From assembly GCA_965275905.1 (NCBI GenBank), contig CBDHYJ010000014.1:1-64000 (forward strand): a stretch of 64,000 nucleotides of DNA, read 5' to 3'. A program made the position numbers and the translations under genes. Source of the stretch: CBDAQD01 sp965275905. GTDB taxonomy: Bacteria > Pseudomonadota > Alphaproteobacteria > Rhizobiales > JAJFHC01. Of the stretch, positions 34,972 to 42,907 are shown piece after piece. Below the pieces are notes generated by a model that worked only from the letters and a program-made list of their open reading frames with translations, had not been told where the DNA came from and did no database searches. The first letter of the stretch is position 1. Each line of letters begins with the position of its first letter.

Positions 34972-35973
34972 ATGGTGTATGACGGACCGGCCCGGCTTCC
35001 CGGCGGGCAAGCGGGCGAATGCAAGTCTTTGGACCCGGCGTCCGGGCTGCCTCCCGGAATAACCGATCCCTGGCCAGCGCGACATTCGCTGAAGGATTGT
35101 CCGGCCGGAACCGAGACCTCGAGAAAGATCCCGGTCGTGCTGGATGAACGCGCATTCGGAAAGCTGACCGTGCTTCGCGTGCCGCTCGATGCGGTGCCCG
35201 GTGTGTCGGGCCTTACGGCGCTGGTCTATTGCCCCGGCGGGTATTCGCCCGGAATGCCTGTGGTCTTCGTCATGCACGGCATCTATCGGGATCCCTGGAA
35301 TTACCTGGAATCCTGGGTCGGCCTCGCCGAACATCACGGCTTCGTGCTGGTCGTGCCGGAATTCCCGCGTTCCGACTGGCCGACCAACCGGCAGTACAAC
35401 CTCGGCAATGTTCGCGCCAAAGGAGGTGCGGACGTGTCGGCCGGCGCCTGGAGTTTCACGGCGCTTGACCGGGTGTTCGACGCCGTATGCGAGCACTTTC
35501 AGCTGCGGACGCGCACGTTCAGCATGTACGGACATTCTGCGGGCGCACAGTTCGTGCACCGCTACGTGCTCCATACCGGTGGCGCTCGCGTCGACCGGGC
35601 CGTTTCGGCCAATGCCGGGTGGTACATGACGCCGGACCAGACGGTCCGCTATCCCTATGGCATCGCCGATCTTCCCATCGACTGGGAGATGCTGCGCGCG
35701 GCGTTTGAGACCCGCCTGATCGTACTGCTGGGCGAAAAGGACAATGACCCCCGCTCGCGCAATCTGCGCACCCAGAGGCGCGCTATGGCGCAGGGACCGC
35801 ATCGGTTCGCCAGAGGCCGGCACTTCATGAAATCGGCCGAAGCCGTCGCCGCGGCGATGGGACTGCCATTGAACTGGCGGCTCAAGACGGTTCCCGAGGT
35901 CGGGCACAATGACAGGGCGATTGCGCCTCATGGCTGTGCAGCGCTTTTCGGCACCGTTCATCATCAGGAGTGA
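34972..35973 (+). CDS. Alpha/beta hydrolase, PHB-depolymerase/feruloyl-esterase-like
   Basis: 333 residues. An oxyanion-hole stretch VVFVMHGIYRDPWNY, nucleophile elbow MYGHSAGAQFVHRYV, and the probable catalytic His in VPEVGHNDRAI give a complete esterase-type core. No convincing signal peptide. A hairpin at 34786-34804 (CCGGTCC/GGACCGG) lies in the 240-bp upstream gap. Substrate unknown. Confidence 0.8.
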   Translation: MVYDGPARLPGGQAGECKSLDPASGLPPGITDPWPARHSLKDCPAGTETSRKIPVVLDERAFGKLTVLRVPLDAVPGVSGLTALVYCPGGYSPGMPVVFVMHGIYRDPWNYLESWVGLAEHHGFVLVVPEFPRSDWPTNRQYNLGNVRAKGGADVSAGAWSFTALDRVFDAVCEHFQLRTRTFSMYGHSAGAQFVHRYVLHTGGARVDRAVSANAGWYMTPDQTVRYPYGIADLPIDWEMLRAAFETRLIVLLGEKDNDPRSRNLRTQRRAMAQGPHRFARGRHFMKSAEAVAAAMGLPLNWRLKTVPEVGHNDRAIAPHGCAALFGTVHHQE

Positions 35974-36162
35974 AGCGCTCCATTGACCGCGATACCAGAT
36001 TGCCGCCTGCGCCATCCTCCACTCGCGCGGAGCCAATGGTGCCGATTCCGTGGCGGATCACATTTTATGGCCGGGTCTTCGATAGTTTTCTTATCGTGAA
36101 ATGACGAAATCCTCCTGCGAGTTCAGCGCGTAATCCCGGCTACCGAAACAATGGAGGAGTTC

Positions 36163-36648
36163 ATGTCCAAACTTCGTTCAGCACTCTTTGCCGCTGCTCT
36201 TGCGGTCCCGATGGCTCTCAGCGCCGTAACCGCCAAGGCGGCGGATATCGTCGATACCGCGGTCAGCGCCGGATCGTTCAAGACCCTGGTCGCTGCCGTA
36301 AAGGCGGGCGGTCTGGTTGACACGCTCAAGGGTGACGGCCCGTTCACTGTGTTCGCGCCGACGGATGAGGCCTTCGCCAAGCTTCCGGCAGGTACTGTCG
36401 AAGACTTGCTGAAGCCTGAAAACAAGGAAAAGCTGGTGTCGATCCTGACCTACCACGTCATCCCCGGCAAGGTGATGTCTGGCGACATCGCCGGCAAGGA
36501 AATGATGGTCAAGACTGTCCAGGGCGGTGAAGCAAAGGTCAACGCCACGTCTGGCGTGATGATCGACAGCGCCAAGGTGGTGAAGGCCGATATCGAGGCC
36601 AGCAATGGCGTGATTCATGTCATCGATGCGGTCATCCTGCCGAAATGA
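36163..36648 (+). CDS. Exported fasciclin (FAS1) domain protein
   Basis: 161 residues: signal peptide MSKLRSALFAAALAVPMALS with cleavage near AKAADI, then one FAS1 domain with H1 FKTLVAAVKAGGLVDTL, GPFTVFAPTDEAFAKLP, YHVIPGKVMSGDI and the H2-like end NGVIHVIDAVILPK. ATG 36163 is chosen because GGAGGAG precedes it. FAS1 proteins act in adhesion or envelope stress. Confidence 0.93.
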   Translation: MSKLRSALFAAALAVPMALSAVTAKAADIVDTAVSAGSFKTLVAAVKAGGLVDTLKGDGPFTVFAPTDEAFAKLPAGTVEDLLKPENKEKLVSILTYHVIPGKVMSGDIAGKEMMVKTVQGGEAKVNATSGVMIDSAKVVKADIEASNGVIHVIDAVILPK

Positions 36649-36690
36649 TGAGTGCTGAATGACGCCGCAGCCCTGCGGCCGATCAGCCAG

Positions 36691-36723
36691 AAAGGCCGGA
36701 CTCTTCGGAGACCGGCCTTTTTT
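36691..36723 (+). terminator. Rho-independent terminator after the fasciclin gene
   Basis: AAAGGCCGG (36691-36699) pairs with CCGGCCTTT (36712-36720); the following bases complete a six-T run. Confidence 0.85.
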
Positions 36724-36750
36724 CATTCCGGCTTTCGGCGGCAATGCCGT

Positions 36751-37245
36751 TCAGCCGCACAGGCGCGGCCGGCCCGCATCGGTTCCGCTTCGGCCGTGGA
36801 TCATGACATCGAGCCCGGCCCAATAGGCCGCGGCCTCGCACATCGGGCAGGGCCGGGACGACGAATACATGATGTGCCCGGAAAGGTTGCGCGATCCGAT
36901 CCGGCGGGCGGCGTCCCGTATTGCCTCCATTTCGGCATGGGCGGTCGGATCACCATTGGTCACGACGCGGCTGGGAGCTTGCCCAACGATCTTGCCAGAT
37001 CCGTCGACAATCACGGCGCCATAGCCCTGATCGCCGGCCGCGGTCGCCTGGTCGCGCATTACAAAGGCACGGTCTATGAAGGCCTTTCGGGACGGTGAGC
37101 CCGGCTGCGGGATTGCCTCGACCGCATGTGCATCCCTTGCGCCGGACACAAGGGCTGTCGTTGAGCCCATCAATGCGGCCCCTGTTCCCAGCAGGCGCCG
37201 CCGGCTGATCGATTCGCCCTCATTTCTGCGTCTCATGACGTGCAC
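36751..37245 (-). CDS. Tat-exported cytidine/guanine-type deaminase
   Basis: 164 residues of the CDA-fold deaminase family. Zinc site: His-Ala-Glu in PTAHAEMEAIRDAARRIG and the Cys pair in SSRPCPMCEAAAYWAG. The N-terminus has a twin-arginine signal: SRRRLLGTGAALMGSTTALV, cleavage near AHAVE. An exported nucleobase or nucleoside deaminase is unusual, since most family members are cytoplasmic. The start is at 37245 or 9 nt later. Convergent with the fasciclin gene. Confidence 0.82.
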   Translation of the reverse strand: MHVMRRRNEGESISRRRLLGTGAALMGSTTALVSGARDAHAVEAIPQPGSPSRKAFIDRAFVMRDQATAAGDQGYGAVIVDGSGKIVGQAPSRVVTNGDPTAHAEMEAIRDAARRIGSRNLSGHIMYSSSRPCPMCEAAAYWAGLDVMIHGRSGTDAGRPRLCG

Positions 37246-37426
37246 CTCGCTGTTTCCGAAAGCACAAACGGTGGCACCGGCCAGGGGTTTGCGTCAATCC
37301 TGTCTGCGCGCTCCAGGCGGGTAATTCATTCCCGCTTGGCATTTCCGCGCGGGTCTCGCAGACTGCCGTTATGACGTTGAAAAGACGAACAATTCGGGCG
37401 CTGATGGTGTGCTTCAGGGGTGCGGT

Positions 37427-38680
37427 ATGACGGCTGATCCGCTCGATCTGCTGCGGCGGGCCTTGGACGGGCCGACGGTTCCGAAGACATATCGCGGTGG
37501 CAGTCACCGCACGGTCGAGCCGGCCGAAACGATCGAACGCGTCAGGGCGCGCATGGCGCATATGGGCATCACGCGGATCGCCGATGTCACCGGCCTCGAC
37601 CGGATCGGCATCCCCGTCATCATGGTTTGCAGGCCGAATTCGCGTTCCGTGGCCGTATCCCAAGGCAAGGGACTGACCCGCGATGCCGCCGTGGCCTCCG
37701 GGTTGATGGAGTCGGCGGAGACCTATCATGCTGAGCATATCCGGCTGCCGCTCATTGAGACGAGCTTAAGGGGCGCGTCGAGGAGAGGGCAGGTCATCGA
37801 CGTCGGCGGGCTGCCCTCGGTCGCGGGCAGCCGCTTTCATGAAGATCTTGAAATCGCTTGGCTTGAGGGTCTCGATCTCATGGGTGGCGGCCGCATGCTT
37901 CTGCCCTACGAAGTGGTGCGCGCCAATTTCACGCTGCCGCGCCCGGCCGGCTCCGGATGTTTCGATGCGAGCACCAATGGGCTGGCGTCGGGCAACCATC
38001 TGCTGGAAGCGGTCTGCCACGGCATCTGCGAGGTCGTAGAGAGGGATGCGACGACGCTGTGGAACCGGCTTGACCGAAAACATCGCCGCATGACCGGGCT
38101 GGATCCCGATACCGTCGATGACAAGGCCTGCCGCGAAGCGCTCGAACGTCTCGACGAGTCCGGGTTCGCCGTCGCACTTTGGGACACGACGAGCAATGTC
38201 GGAGTGCCTGCCTGTTTTGCGGTCATACTCGATACCCGGGTCGAACAGGCACATATCGGCGTTGGCGCCGGTTGCCATCCTGAACCCGGCATCGCGCTCC
38301 TGCGGGCGATTACGGAAGCCGTGCAGGTTCGCACCACGTACATCTCGGGCGCCCGCGACGATATTTCTCCCGCGGAATACGAAGTGCCGGAACTTGAGCG
38401 CCGGAGAAACTGGGCGAGGGGCATGGTGGCAGGCCATCGGCCCGCGCGCGCATTTCGCGACACGGCGGGCCTTGCGGCGCCGACATTCAACGAGGACCTG
38501 GATTGGCTTCTCGATCGGCTCGCCGCAGCCGGCATTGACCAGGTCGTCTCCGTCGATCTCACGCATGACGACATCGGCATTCCGGTTGTCCGAACGGTGA
38601 TTCCCGGACTCGAGGGGCTGGACGACCATGAGGACTACGTGCCCGGACGGCGGGCCCGTTGGCTGGAGCGGACGGCATGA
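37427..38680 (+). CDS. ycaO: YcaO-domain ATP-dependent backbone-modifying enzyme
   Basis: 417 residues. The ATP/Mg binding Glu positions are all visible: E95 and E98 in SGLMESAETYHAE; E194, E202 and E205 in LLEAVCHGICEVVERDA; E297, Q300 and R302 in AITEAVQVR. TNGLASGNH is the usual preceding loop. YcaO enzymes phosphorylate a peptide amide oxygen and, with a TfuA partner, exchange it for sulfur (thioamide); others make azolines. The Pro-rich C-terminus of azoline-forming YcaOs is absent. ATG 37427 is chosen with GGGGTGCGG upstream. The stop overlaps the tfuA start (ATGA). Confidence 0.93.
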   Translation: MTADPLDLLRRALDGPTVPKTYRGGSHRTVEPAETIERVRARMAHMGITRIADVTGLDRIGIPVIMVCRPNSRSVAVSQGKGLTRDAAVASGLMESAETYHAEHIRLPLIETSLRGASRRGQVIDVGGLPSVAGSRFHEDLEIAWLEGLDLMGGGRMLLPYEVVRANFTLPRPAGSGCFDASTNGLASGNHLLEAVCHGICEVVERDATTLWNRLDRKHRRMTGLDPDTVDDKACREALERLDESGFAVALWDTTSNVGVPACFAVILDTRVEQAHIGVGAGCHPEPGIALLRAITEAVQVRTTYISGARDDISPAEYEVPELERRRNWARGMVAGHRPARAFRDTAGLAAPTFNEDLDWLLDRLAAAGIDQVVSVDLTHDDIGIPVVRTVIPGLEGLDDHEDYVPGRRARWLERTA

Positions 38681-40029
38681 CAACCGTGCTCTTCGTCGGG
38701 CCCAGCCTCACGCAGGCCGACCTGGCAGGCCTTGACGGATTTGAGCTCCGGCCGCCCGTGGCCCAGGGAGATGTCTTTGAAGCGGCACGTATCTCGCCGG
38801 TCGCGATGGGCATTATCGACGGCTATTTTCACGGTGTCCCGGCGGTCTGGCACAAGGAGATCCTGTGGGCCATGGACCAGGGGATTCACGTCTTCGGCGC
38901 TGCGAGCATGGGGGCACTTAGGGCGGCGGAACTCCACTCTTTCGGCATGCGCGGTATTGGTCGCATCTTCGAGGACTTTCGCGACGGCGTGCTGTCGGAT
39001 GACGATGAAGTCGCGGTCCTGCACGGACCTCGGGAGGCCGGGTTCGTGACCGTGACGGAGCCTATGGTCAATGTGCGGGCGACGATGGCGCGTGCCGTTG
39101 AGGGCGGGGTGGTCTCGGACGGCGAGGCGGCTCGCGTCCTCGAACTGGCGAAGGGGCAGTACTACGAGGAGCGGACCTGGGAAACGATACTGACTGCCGC
39201 CGGGTCAGGGGCTTTCGACATTCCGGTTTCCGGCTTGCGGGACTGGCTTGCTACCGGGCGTGTAGACCAGAAGCGCAGCGACGCTCTGGAGCTTGTCGGC
39301 GCAATGCGGGCGTTCGTGGCAAGCGATCCTGATCGGGCGGCCGTGGACTACACTTTCGAGTTCACTGAAATGTGGGCCGGCGCGCCGTGGAACGATACGG
39401 CAAGACAGGGCGGCGGGCCCGAAGCCTCACGTGATTTCGAAGGTATTCTTGATGAACTGCGTCTCGAAGGTGACGCCTGGTTCGAGCGGCAGGCGCGTGC
39501 GGTGGACGCTGCACTTGACCGTGGCGAGATCGAGCCGTCGACGGAATCCGCGGACCGGGACGCCGTCATGGCGGAACTCAATGCGTTTCGCCGGCGACAC
39601 GGTCTCGGCCGGCGCAGCGATGTCGAGGCCTGGGCGAGGGACAATGGCATGGACCTCGCCGGTGTTGAGCAGATGGTGACCGAGCAGGCGAACAGGCGTC
39701 TCCTGGTCCGCGGCAATGCCGGCAGGTTCAATCAGCTCATCCTCGAACAGCTAATGCAGGACGCAGCAGAATACGAGCGACTGTCCCGCCGCAGCGATCA
39801 CAAGGCGAAGGTCCTGGGTTCGGCGGCCGGGGCCACGGCGGAGGCAGCCTCCCTATCGGACAGTCTTCTCTTCGAGTGGTACTTTCGCGACCGGCTCGGG
39901 CGCGATGTGCCGCAGCGGCCTGATGACTATGCCCGGGACCTCGGACTTGCCGGCCGCCGGCAACTTGCTGCCTTGTTGCAGGACGAAGCTGATTATCTGA
40001 AGATACTGTCGGAAACCGAGAACGGGTGA
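38677..40029 (+). CDS. tfuA: TfuA-like protein with long C-terminal extension
   Basis: 450 residues. The N-terminal TfuA domain (about 1-230) has TVLFVGPSLTQADLAG, IIDGYFHGVPAVWHKEILWA, FGAASMGALRAAEL (73-86), LSDDDEVAVLHGP and PMVNVRATMARA. TfuA proteins are partners of YcaO in thioamidation and are thought to supply or position the sulfur. The second half (about 235-450) is acidic, helical and not part of the usual short TfuA; I do not recognise it. ATGA overlap with ycaO shows translational coupling. Confidence 0.92.
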   Translation: MTTVLFVGPSLTQADLAGLDGFELRPPVAQGDVFEAARISPVAMGIIDGYFHGVPAVWHKEILWAMDQGIHVFGAASMGALRAAELHSFGMRGIGRIFEDFRDGVLSDDDEVAVLHGPREAGFVTVTEPMVNVRATMARAVEGGVVSDGEAARVLELAKGQYYEERTWETILTAAGSGAFDIPVSGLRDWLATGRVDQKRSDALELVGAMRAFVASDPDRAAVDYTFEFTEMWAGAPWNDTARQGGGPEASRDFEGILDELRLEGDAWFERQARAVDAALDRGEIEPSTESADRDAVMAELNAFRRRHGLGRRSDVEAWARDNGMDLAGVEQMVTEQANRRLLVRGNAGRFNQLILEQLMQDAAEYERLSRRSDHKAKVLGSAAGATAEAASLSDSLLFEWYFRDRLGRDVPQRPDDYARDLGLAGRRQLAALLQDEADYLKILSETENG

Positions 40030-40056
40030 CGCGCGATCGGCGGGGTTTGGTGACGC

Positions 40057-41355
40057 ATGAGACTGATTGATCGATACCGGCGCGCGCCAGAAGGCACGCG
40101 TTTCAAGCTGTTCCCGCAGCCGCCGTTCCTGGAGAATTTCATGGAGCCGGAAGTCGTCACCGTATCGGCGTTGCGCGGAACGGTCGGTCCCGGGCCGTCG
40201 GACAACCGCATGTACACGGTTGTTCCCATCGACAAGCCGTTGAAATACGGCATGCACACGTCGGACGATGGCGAGCCCTTCATGTTTCTTCCGCCCTGGA
40301 CGGCAGAAGCCCTGCCGCCGGTCATGCCCGACGCGGACGGCCATTTCGACTATCTCGAGCCTGGTTCCAAGGCGTTCGAGGCCGCCCATCTCTTCGGTAC
40401 GGTCCGCTTCGTGCTCGACATCTGGGAAGGGTTCTTCGGCCGCGAAATTCCGTGGCACTTTGCCGAGGAGTATGACCGGCTGGAACTCTCGATTCTGCCC
40501 AGTCTGAGGAATGCCATCATCGGCTGGGGATTTCTGGAAACCGGCGTCGTGAAATCGAAGGAGGGCATTCCGCGCAATTTCAGCCTGAATTTCGACGTCA
40601 TCGCGCACGAAGTCGGTCATGCGATCATCTACAGCATGGTCGGCCTGCCGTCTCCGGAGGAAAACAACGCCGAGTATTTCGGTTTTCACGAATCCGCCGC
40701 GGATCTGGCCGCTCTGATCGCGTCACTGCATTTCGACTCGGTTGTCGACACGATCCTGAGCCGCACCAGCGGTAATCTTTACACCGTAAACAAGCTGAGC
40801 CAGTTCGCCGAACTGGGGCAAAACGATCAGATCCGCATGGCGGCCAACAGCCGGGTGATGTCCGAATTCGCTGACGGCTGGACGAAGGAGCATCATCTCT
40901 CGGAGCCGCTGACCGGTGCCATCTTTGACATCCTGGTCGACATCTTTCACGAGAATCTGATCGATCGCGGAATTCTTCCGCCGGAACTGGAAGACCTCTC
41001 CGACCGGTTGGAAGGGGATCCCGAATACGCTGCCATCATGCAGGGACGTTTTGACGAAATGTTCGCCGGCGATCCGGGTGGCTTCCGCGCCGCGCTTCTC
41101 GACGCCAGGGACTACATGGGAACCTACCTTGCCGAGTCATGGGTGATGCTGCAGCCGGATACCCTCAGCTATGTCGGTGTTGGCGAGGCGCTCAAGCGTG
41201 TCGATCGCTCGATTACGGGCGGACGATACGAAAACATCATCGATATCAATTTTCGCATCCGCGAAATCGGGCAATTTGTTCCAGGCCCGCAAAAGTCAAA
41301 AAAGGATGAGACCAGCCACGTCGATTCGGTTCGTACGATGGTGCCCGACCCGTAG
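40057..41355 (+). CDS. Thermolysin-like zinc metallopeptidase (gluzincin)
   Basis: 432 residues. Zinc motif HEVGH at 184-188 within VIAHEVGHAIIYSMVG; the third ligand is E212 in FHESAADLAAL, matching the ExxxD of M4 (thermolysin E166/D170). There is no signal peptide or propeptide, so it acts in the cytoplasm. Distance 27 nt from tfuA, same strand: an operon. In YcaO clusters a peptidase commonly removes a leader or cuts between cores, which fits here. Catalytic His further on is not certain; LSEPLTGAIFDILVDIF may be the corresponding helix. Confidence 0.87.
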   Translation: MRLIDRYRRAPEGTRFKLFPQPPFLENFMEPEVVTVSALRGTVGPGPSDNRMYTVVPIDKPLKYGMHTSDDGEPFMFLPPWTAEALPPVMPDADGHFDYLEPGSKAFEAAHLFGTVRFVLDIWEGFFGREIPWHFAEEYDRLELSILPSLRNAIIGWGFLETGVVKSKEGIPRNFSLNFDVIAHEVGHAIIYSMVGLPSPEENNAEYFGFHESAADLAALIASLHFDSVVDTILSRTSGNLYTVNKLSQFAELGQNDQIRMAANSRVMSEFADGWTKEHHLSEPLTGAIFDILVDIFHENLIDRGILPPELEDLSDRLEGDPEYAAIMQGRFDEMFAGDPGGFRAALLDARDYMGTYLAESWVMLQPDTLSYVGVGEALKRVDRSITGGRYENIIDINFRIREIGQFVPGPQKSKKDETSHVDSVRTMVPDP

Positions 41356-41524
41356 CCGACGGAGCTCCTGAAACCGGCCAGAATGCTCTGAAGGGGTGTT
41401 GCGTCGACAACCGGCGATTGGTTGCGTCCTTTGTGAGAACTGTCACATACTGGCGGTTCTTAAAGTTGTATCATCGGGCTGGTACGGAAATACAATTGGG
41501 GGCGACATATTCGGGGGATGCCAA

Positions 41525-42175
41525 ATGCCTGAAACATTACTCAGTGCGTCAAATGTTCTGTTGTTCGGACGCGTTGTCACGGACCTTGAAGTCGTGCAAA
41601 CGACTGGCGGCAGGCGGTCGGGCCAGATCAGCCACGACCCGTTCAACAAGGTCCGCCAGAGGGAGTCGGACGGCAACCGTTTTCTTGAAACGGCGGTCGA
41701 CAAGAACTCGGCCCGGTTCGCGAGAATCTACGGCGTAAGCTACGAAGGCCAGTTCTTTGATCTTTCCGTTCCCATGCTGTTTCTCGTGCATGGCGACGGT
41801 GACGACGCGGAACGCGTGGTGAATTTCAGTAAATCCGGCGGTGGTGACGAAAGACAGTCGCGCGCGCCGGACGAACCGAGCCGCTCGGGTCTCGGAGCCC
41901 AGGACTTTTCCTTCGCAGACGATCTGAAGGTCTGGTCGTACGACAAGTCGGACTTCACCGTGCGTCTTGATGTCGATTCCGGAACGTTCGAGCAGGTTCT
42001 GCTCGACATCATTTTTGGAACGGACGTAGCAGGTATGCCGGGCGTCAGCGGCGCCAGCGTTCGAGGGGCCAGTGTGCGCGGTGCCAGCGTTCGCGGGGCC
42101 AGTGTCCGCGGGGCCAGTGTCCGCGGGGCAAGCGTGCGCGGCGCCAGCGTTCGCGGCGGTGGAGGCGGCGACTAG
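41525..42175 (+). CDS. Unknown 216-residue protein ending in seven GASVR repeats; candidate precursor or target
   Basis: From ATG 41525, with GGGGGAT upstream. Residues 1-175 are not recognised: an N-terminal part with MPETLLSASNVLLFGRVVTD, an acidic linker (HGDGDDAER; a Ser/Gly/Arg-rich stretch), then WSYDKSDFTVRLDVDSGTFE and QVLLDIIFG. Residues 176-210 are seven exact GASVR units, followed by Gly5-Asp. No Cys anywhere. The gene follows ycaO-tfuA-peptidase on the same strand, 169 bp after the peptidase. A long folded-looking N-terminus makes it larger than typical RiPP precursors; a short pentapeptide-repeat tail (A-S-V-R-G) is the main alternative reading. An earlier in-frame start at 41396 lacks a ribosome site. 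Confidence 0.75.
   Translation: MPETLLSASNVLLFGRVVTDLEVVQTTGGRRSGQISHDPFNKVRQRESDGNRFLETAVDKNSARFARIYGVSYEGQFFDLSVPMLFLVHGDGDDAERVVNFSKSGGGDERQSRAPDEPSRSGLGAQDFSFADDLKVWSYDKSDFTVRLDVDSGTFEQVLLDIIFGTDVAGMPGVSGASVRGASVRGASVRGASVRGASVRGASVRGASVRGGGGGD
42050..42154 (+). repeat. Seven tandem 15-bp repeats encoding GASVR
   Basis: Seven in-frame 15-bp units, identical at protein level but differing at Gly, Ala, Ser, Val and Arg third positions (for example GGCGCCAGCGTTCGA, GGGGCCAGTGTGCGC, GGGGCAAGCGTGCGC). Two adjacent units (4 and 5) are identical in DNA. Confidence 0.95.
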
Positions 42176-42231
42176 GTCTTCCTGGGAATTTCTACCGAAG
42201 GTTGTATTCGGGGGTTGCGAGCTTGCCGGCG

Positions 42232-42696
42232 TTACCGGTCTGGCGGCGTGCCCGGATGCAGCATATCGATGATACTGCTGCCGTCATCTTTCGAGATCCT
42301 GTAGCCAAAGCGCTCGTAGAGTGCGATAGCGCGGTTGTTCCGTGGCGCGGAAAGCGACGCGGTCTTTTGACCGCGTGCAGCGCGTTCCAGAAGATCCGCG
42401 ACCAGCGCGCTACCGATCCCGTTTCCGCGATACCCCTCCAGCAGGTGAATCTGCGCCAGATTGATGTCGTTTTCGGTTTCAATGATCTGAATCACGCCGA
42501 TTTCACGGCCGTTGACGATAATAATGTGACTTTCTTCGGGTTTGAAAATGCGCCGGATACGCATCCGAAACGTGTCTTCGTCCCAGTCGTCGAGTGCGCT
42601 CAACAGCGGTTCCATCGTTCCGATGTAAAGCTCCTCGGCAAAGGCAAGGTCACGGTTCGTTGCAGGCCGAAGCGAGAACGAGTTTTTCCCGGTCAT
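42232..42696 (-). CDS. GNAT N-acetyltransferase
   Basis: 154 residues. GNAT motif A is LLEGYRGNGIGSALVADLLERA with the QxxGxG/A-like acetyl-CoA loop (RGNGIG), preceded by strand INLAQIHLL; motif B is RNNRAIALYERFGYR. Substrate unknown. It is convergent with the GASVR protein gene, 56 bp apart. Confidence 0.9.
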   Translation of the reverse strand: MTGKNSFSLRPATNRDLAFAEELYIGTMEPLLSALDDWDEDTFRMRIRRIFKPEESHIIIVNGREIGVIQIIETENDINLAQIHLLEGYRGNGIGSALVADLLERAARGQKTASLSAPRNNRAIALYERFGYRISKDDGSSIIDMLHPGTPPDR

Positions 42697-42907
42697 TGCT
42701 TAAAAATAGGGCATCGTTACCTAAATTACTACAGTGGGCGCCGGTTGGATTTGGAGTCATATAGCGAAGTAATGTACCGTGTCCTCACTCGTGTCACCGA
42801 TGTTGCGCGGCGTTGGTGGCTGGCTGGATTTCGAAGAGTCGGAGTTTGCGCAAGAACCATGCGCGGCACTGAGGCCGGGCATGGCCTGTATGCTTGAGGC
42901 CTGATTG

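Noticed and set aside
42050..42154. Tandem repeats considered as CRISPR
   Set aside because: Units are contiguous 15-mers in frame with no spacers and lie inside a coding region.
42050..42154. Standard pentapeptide-repeat protein
   Set aside because: Only seven units, Val where Leu/Phe is usual, and no further repeats upstream; kept as an alternative but not as the main call.
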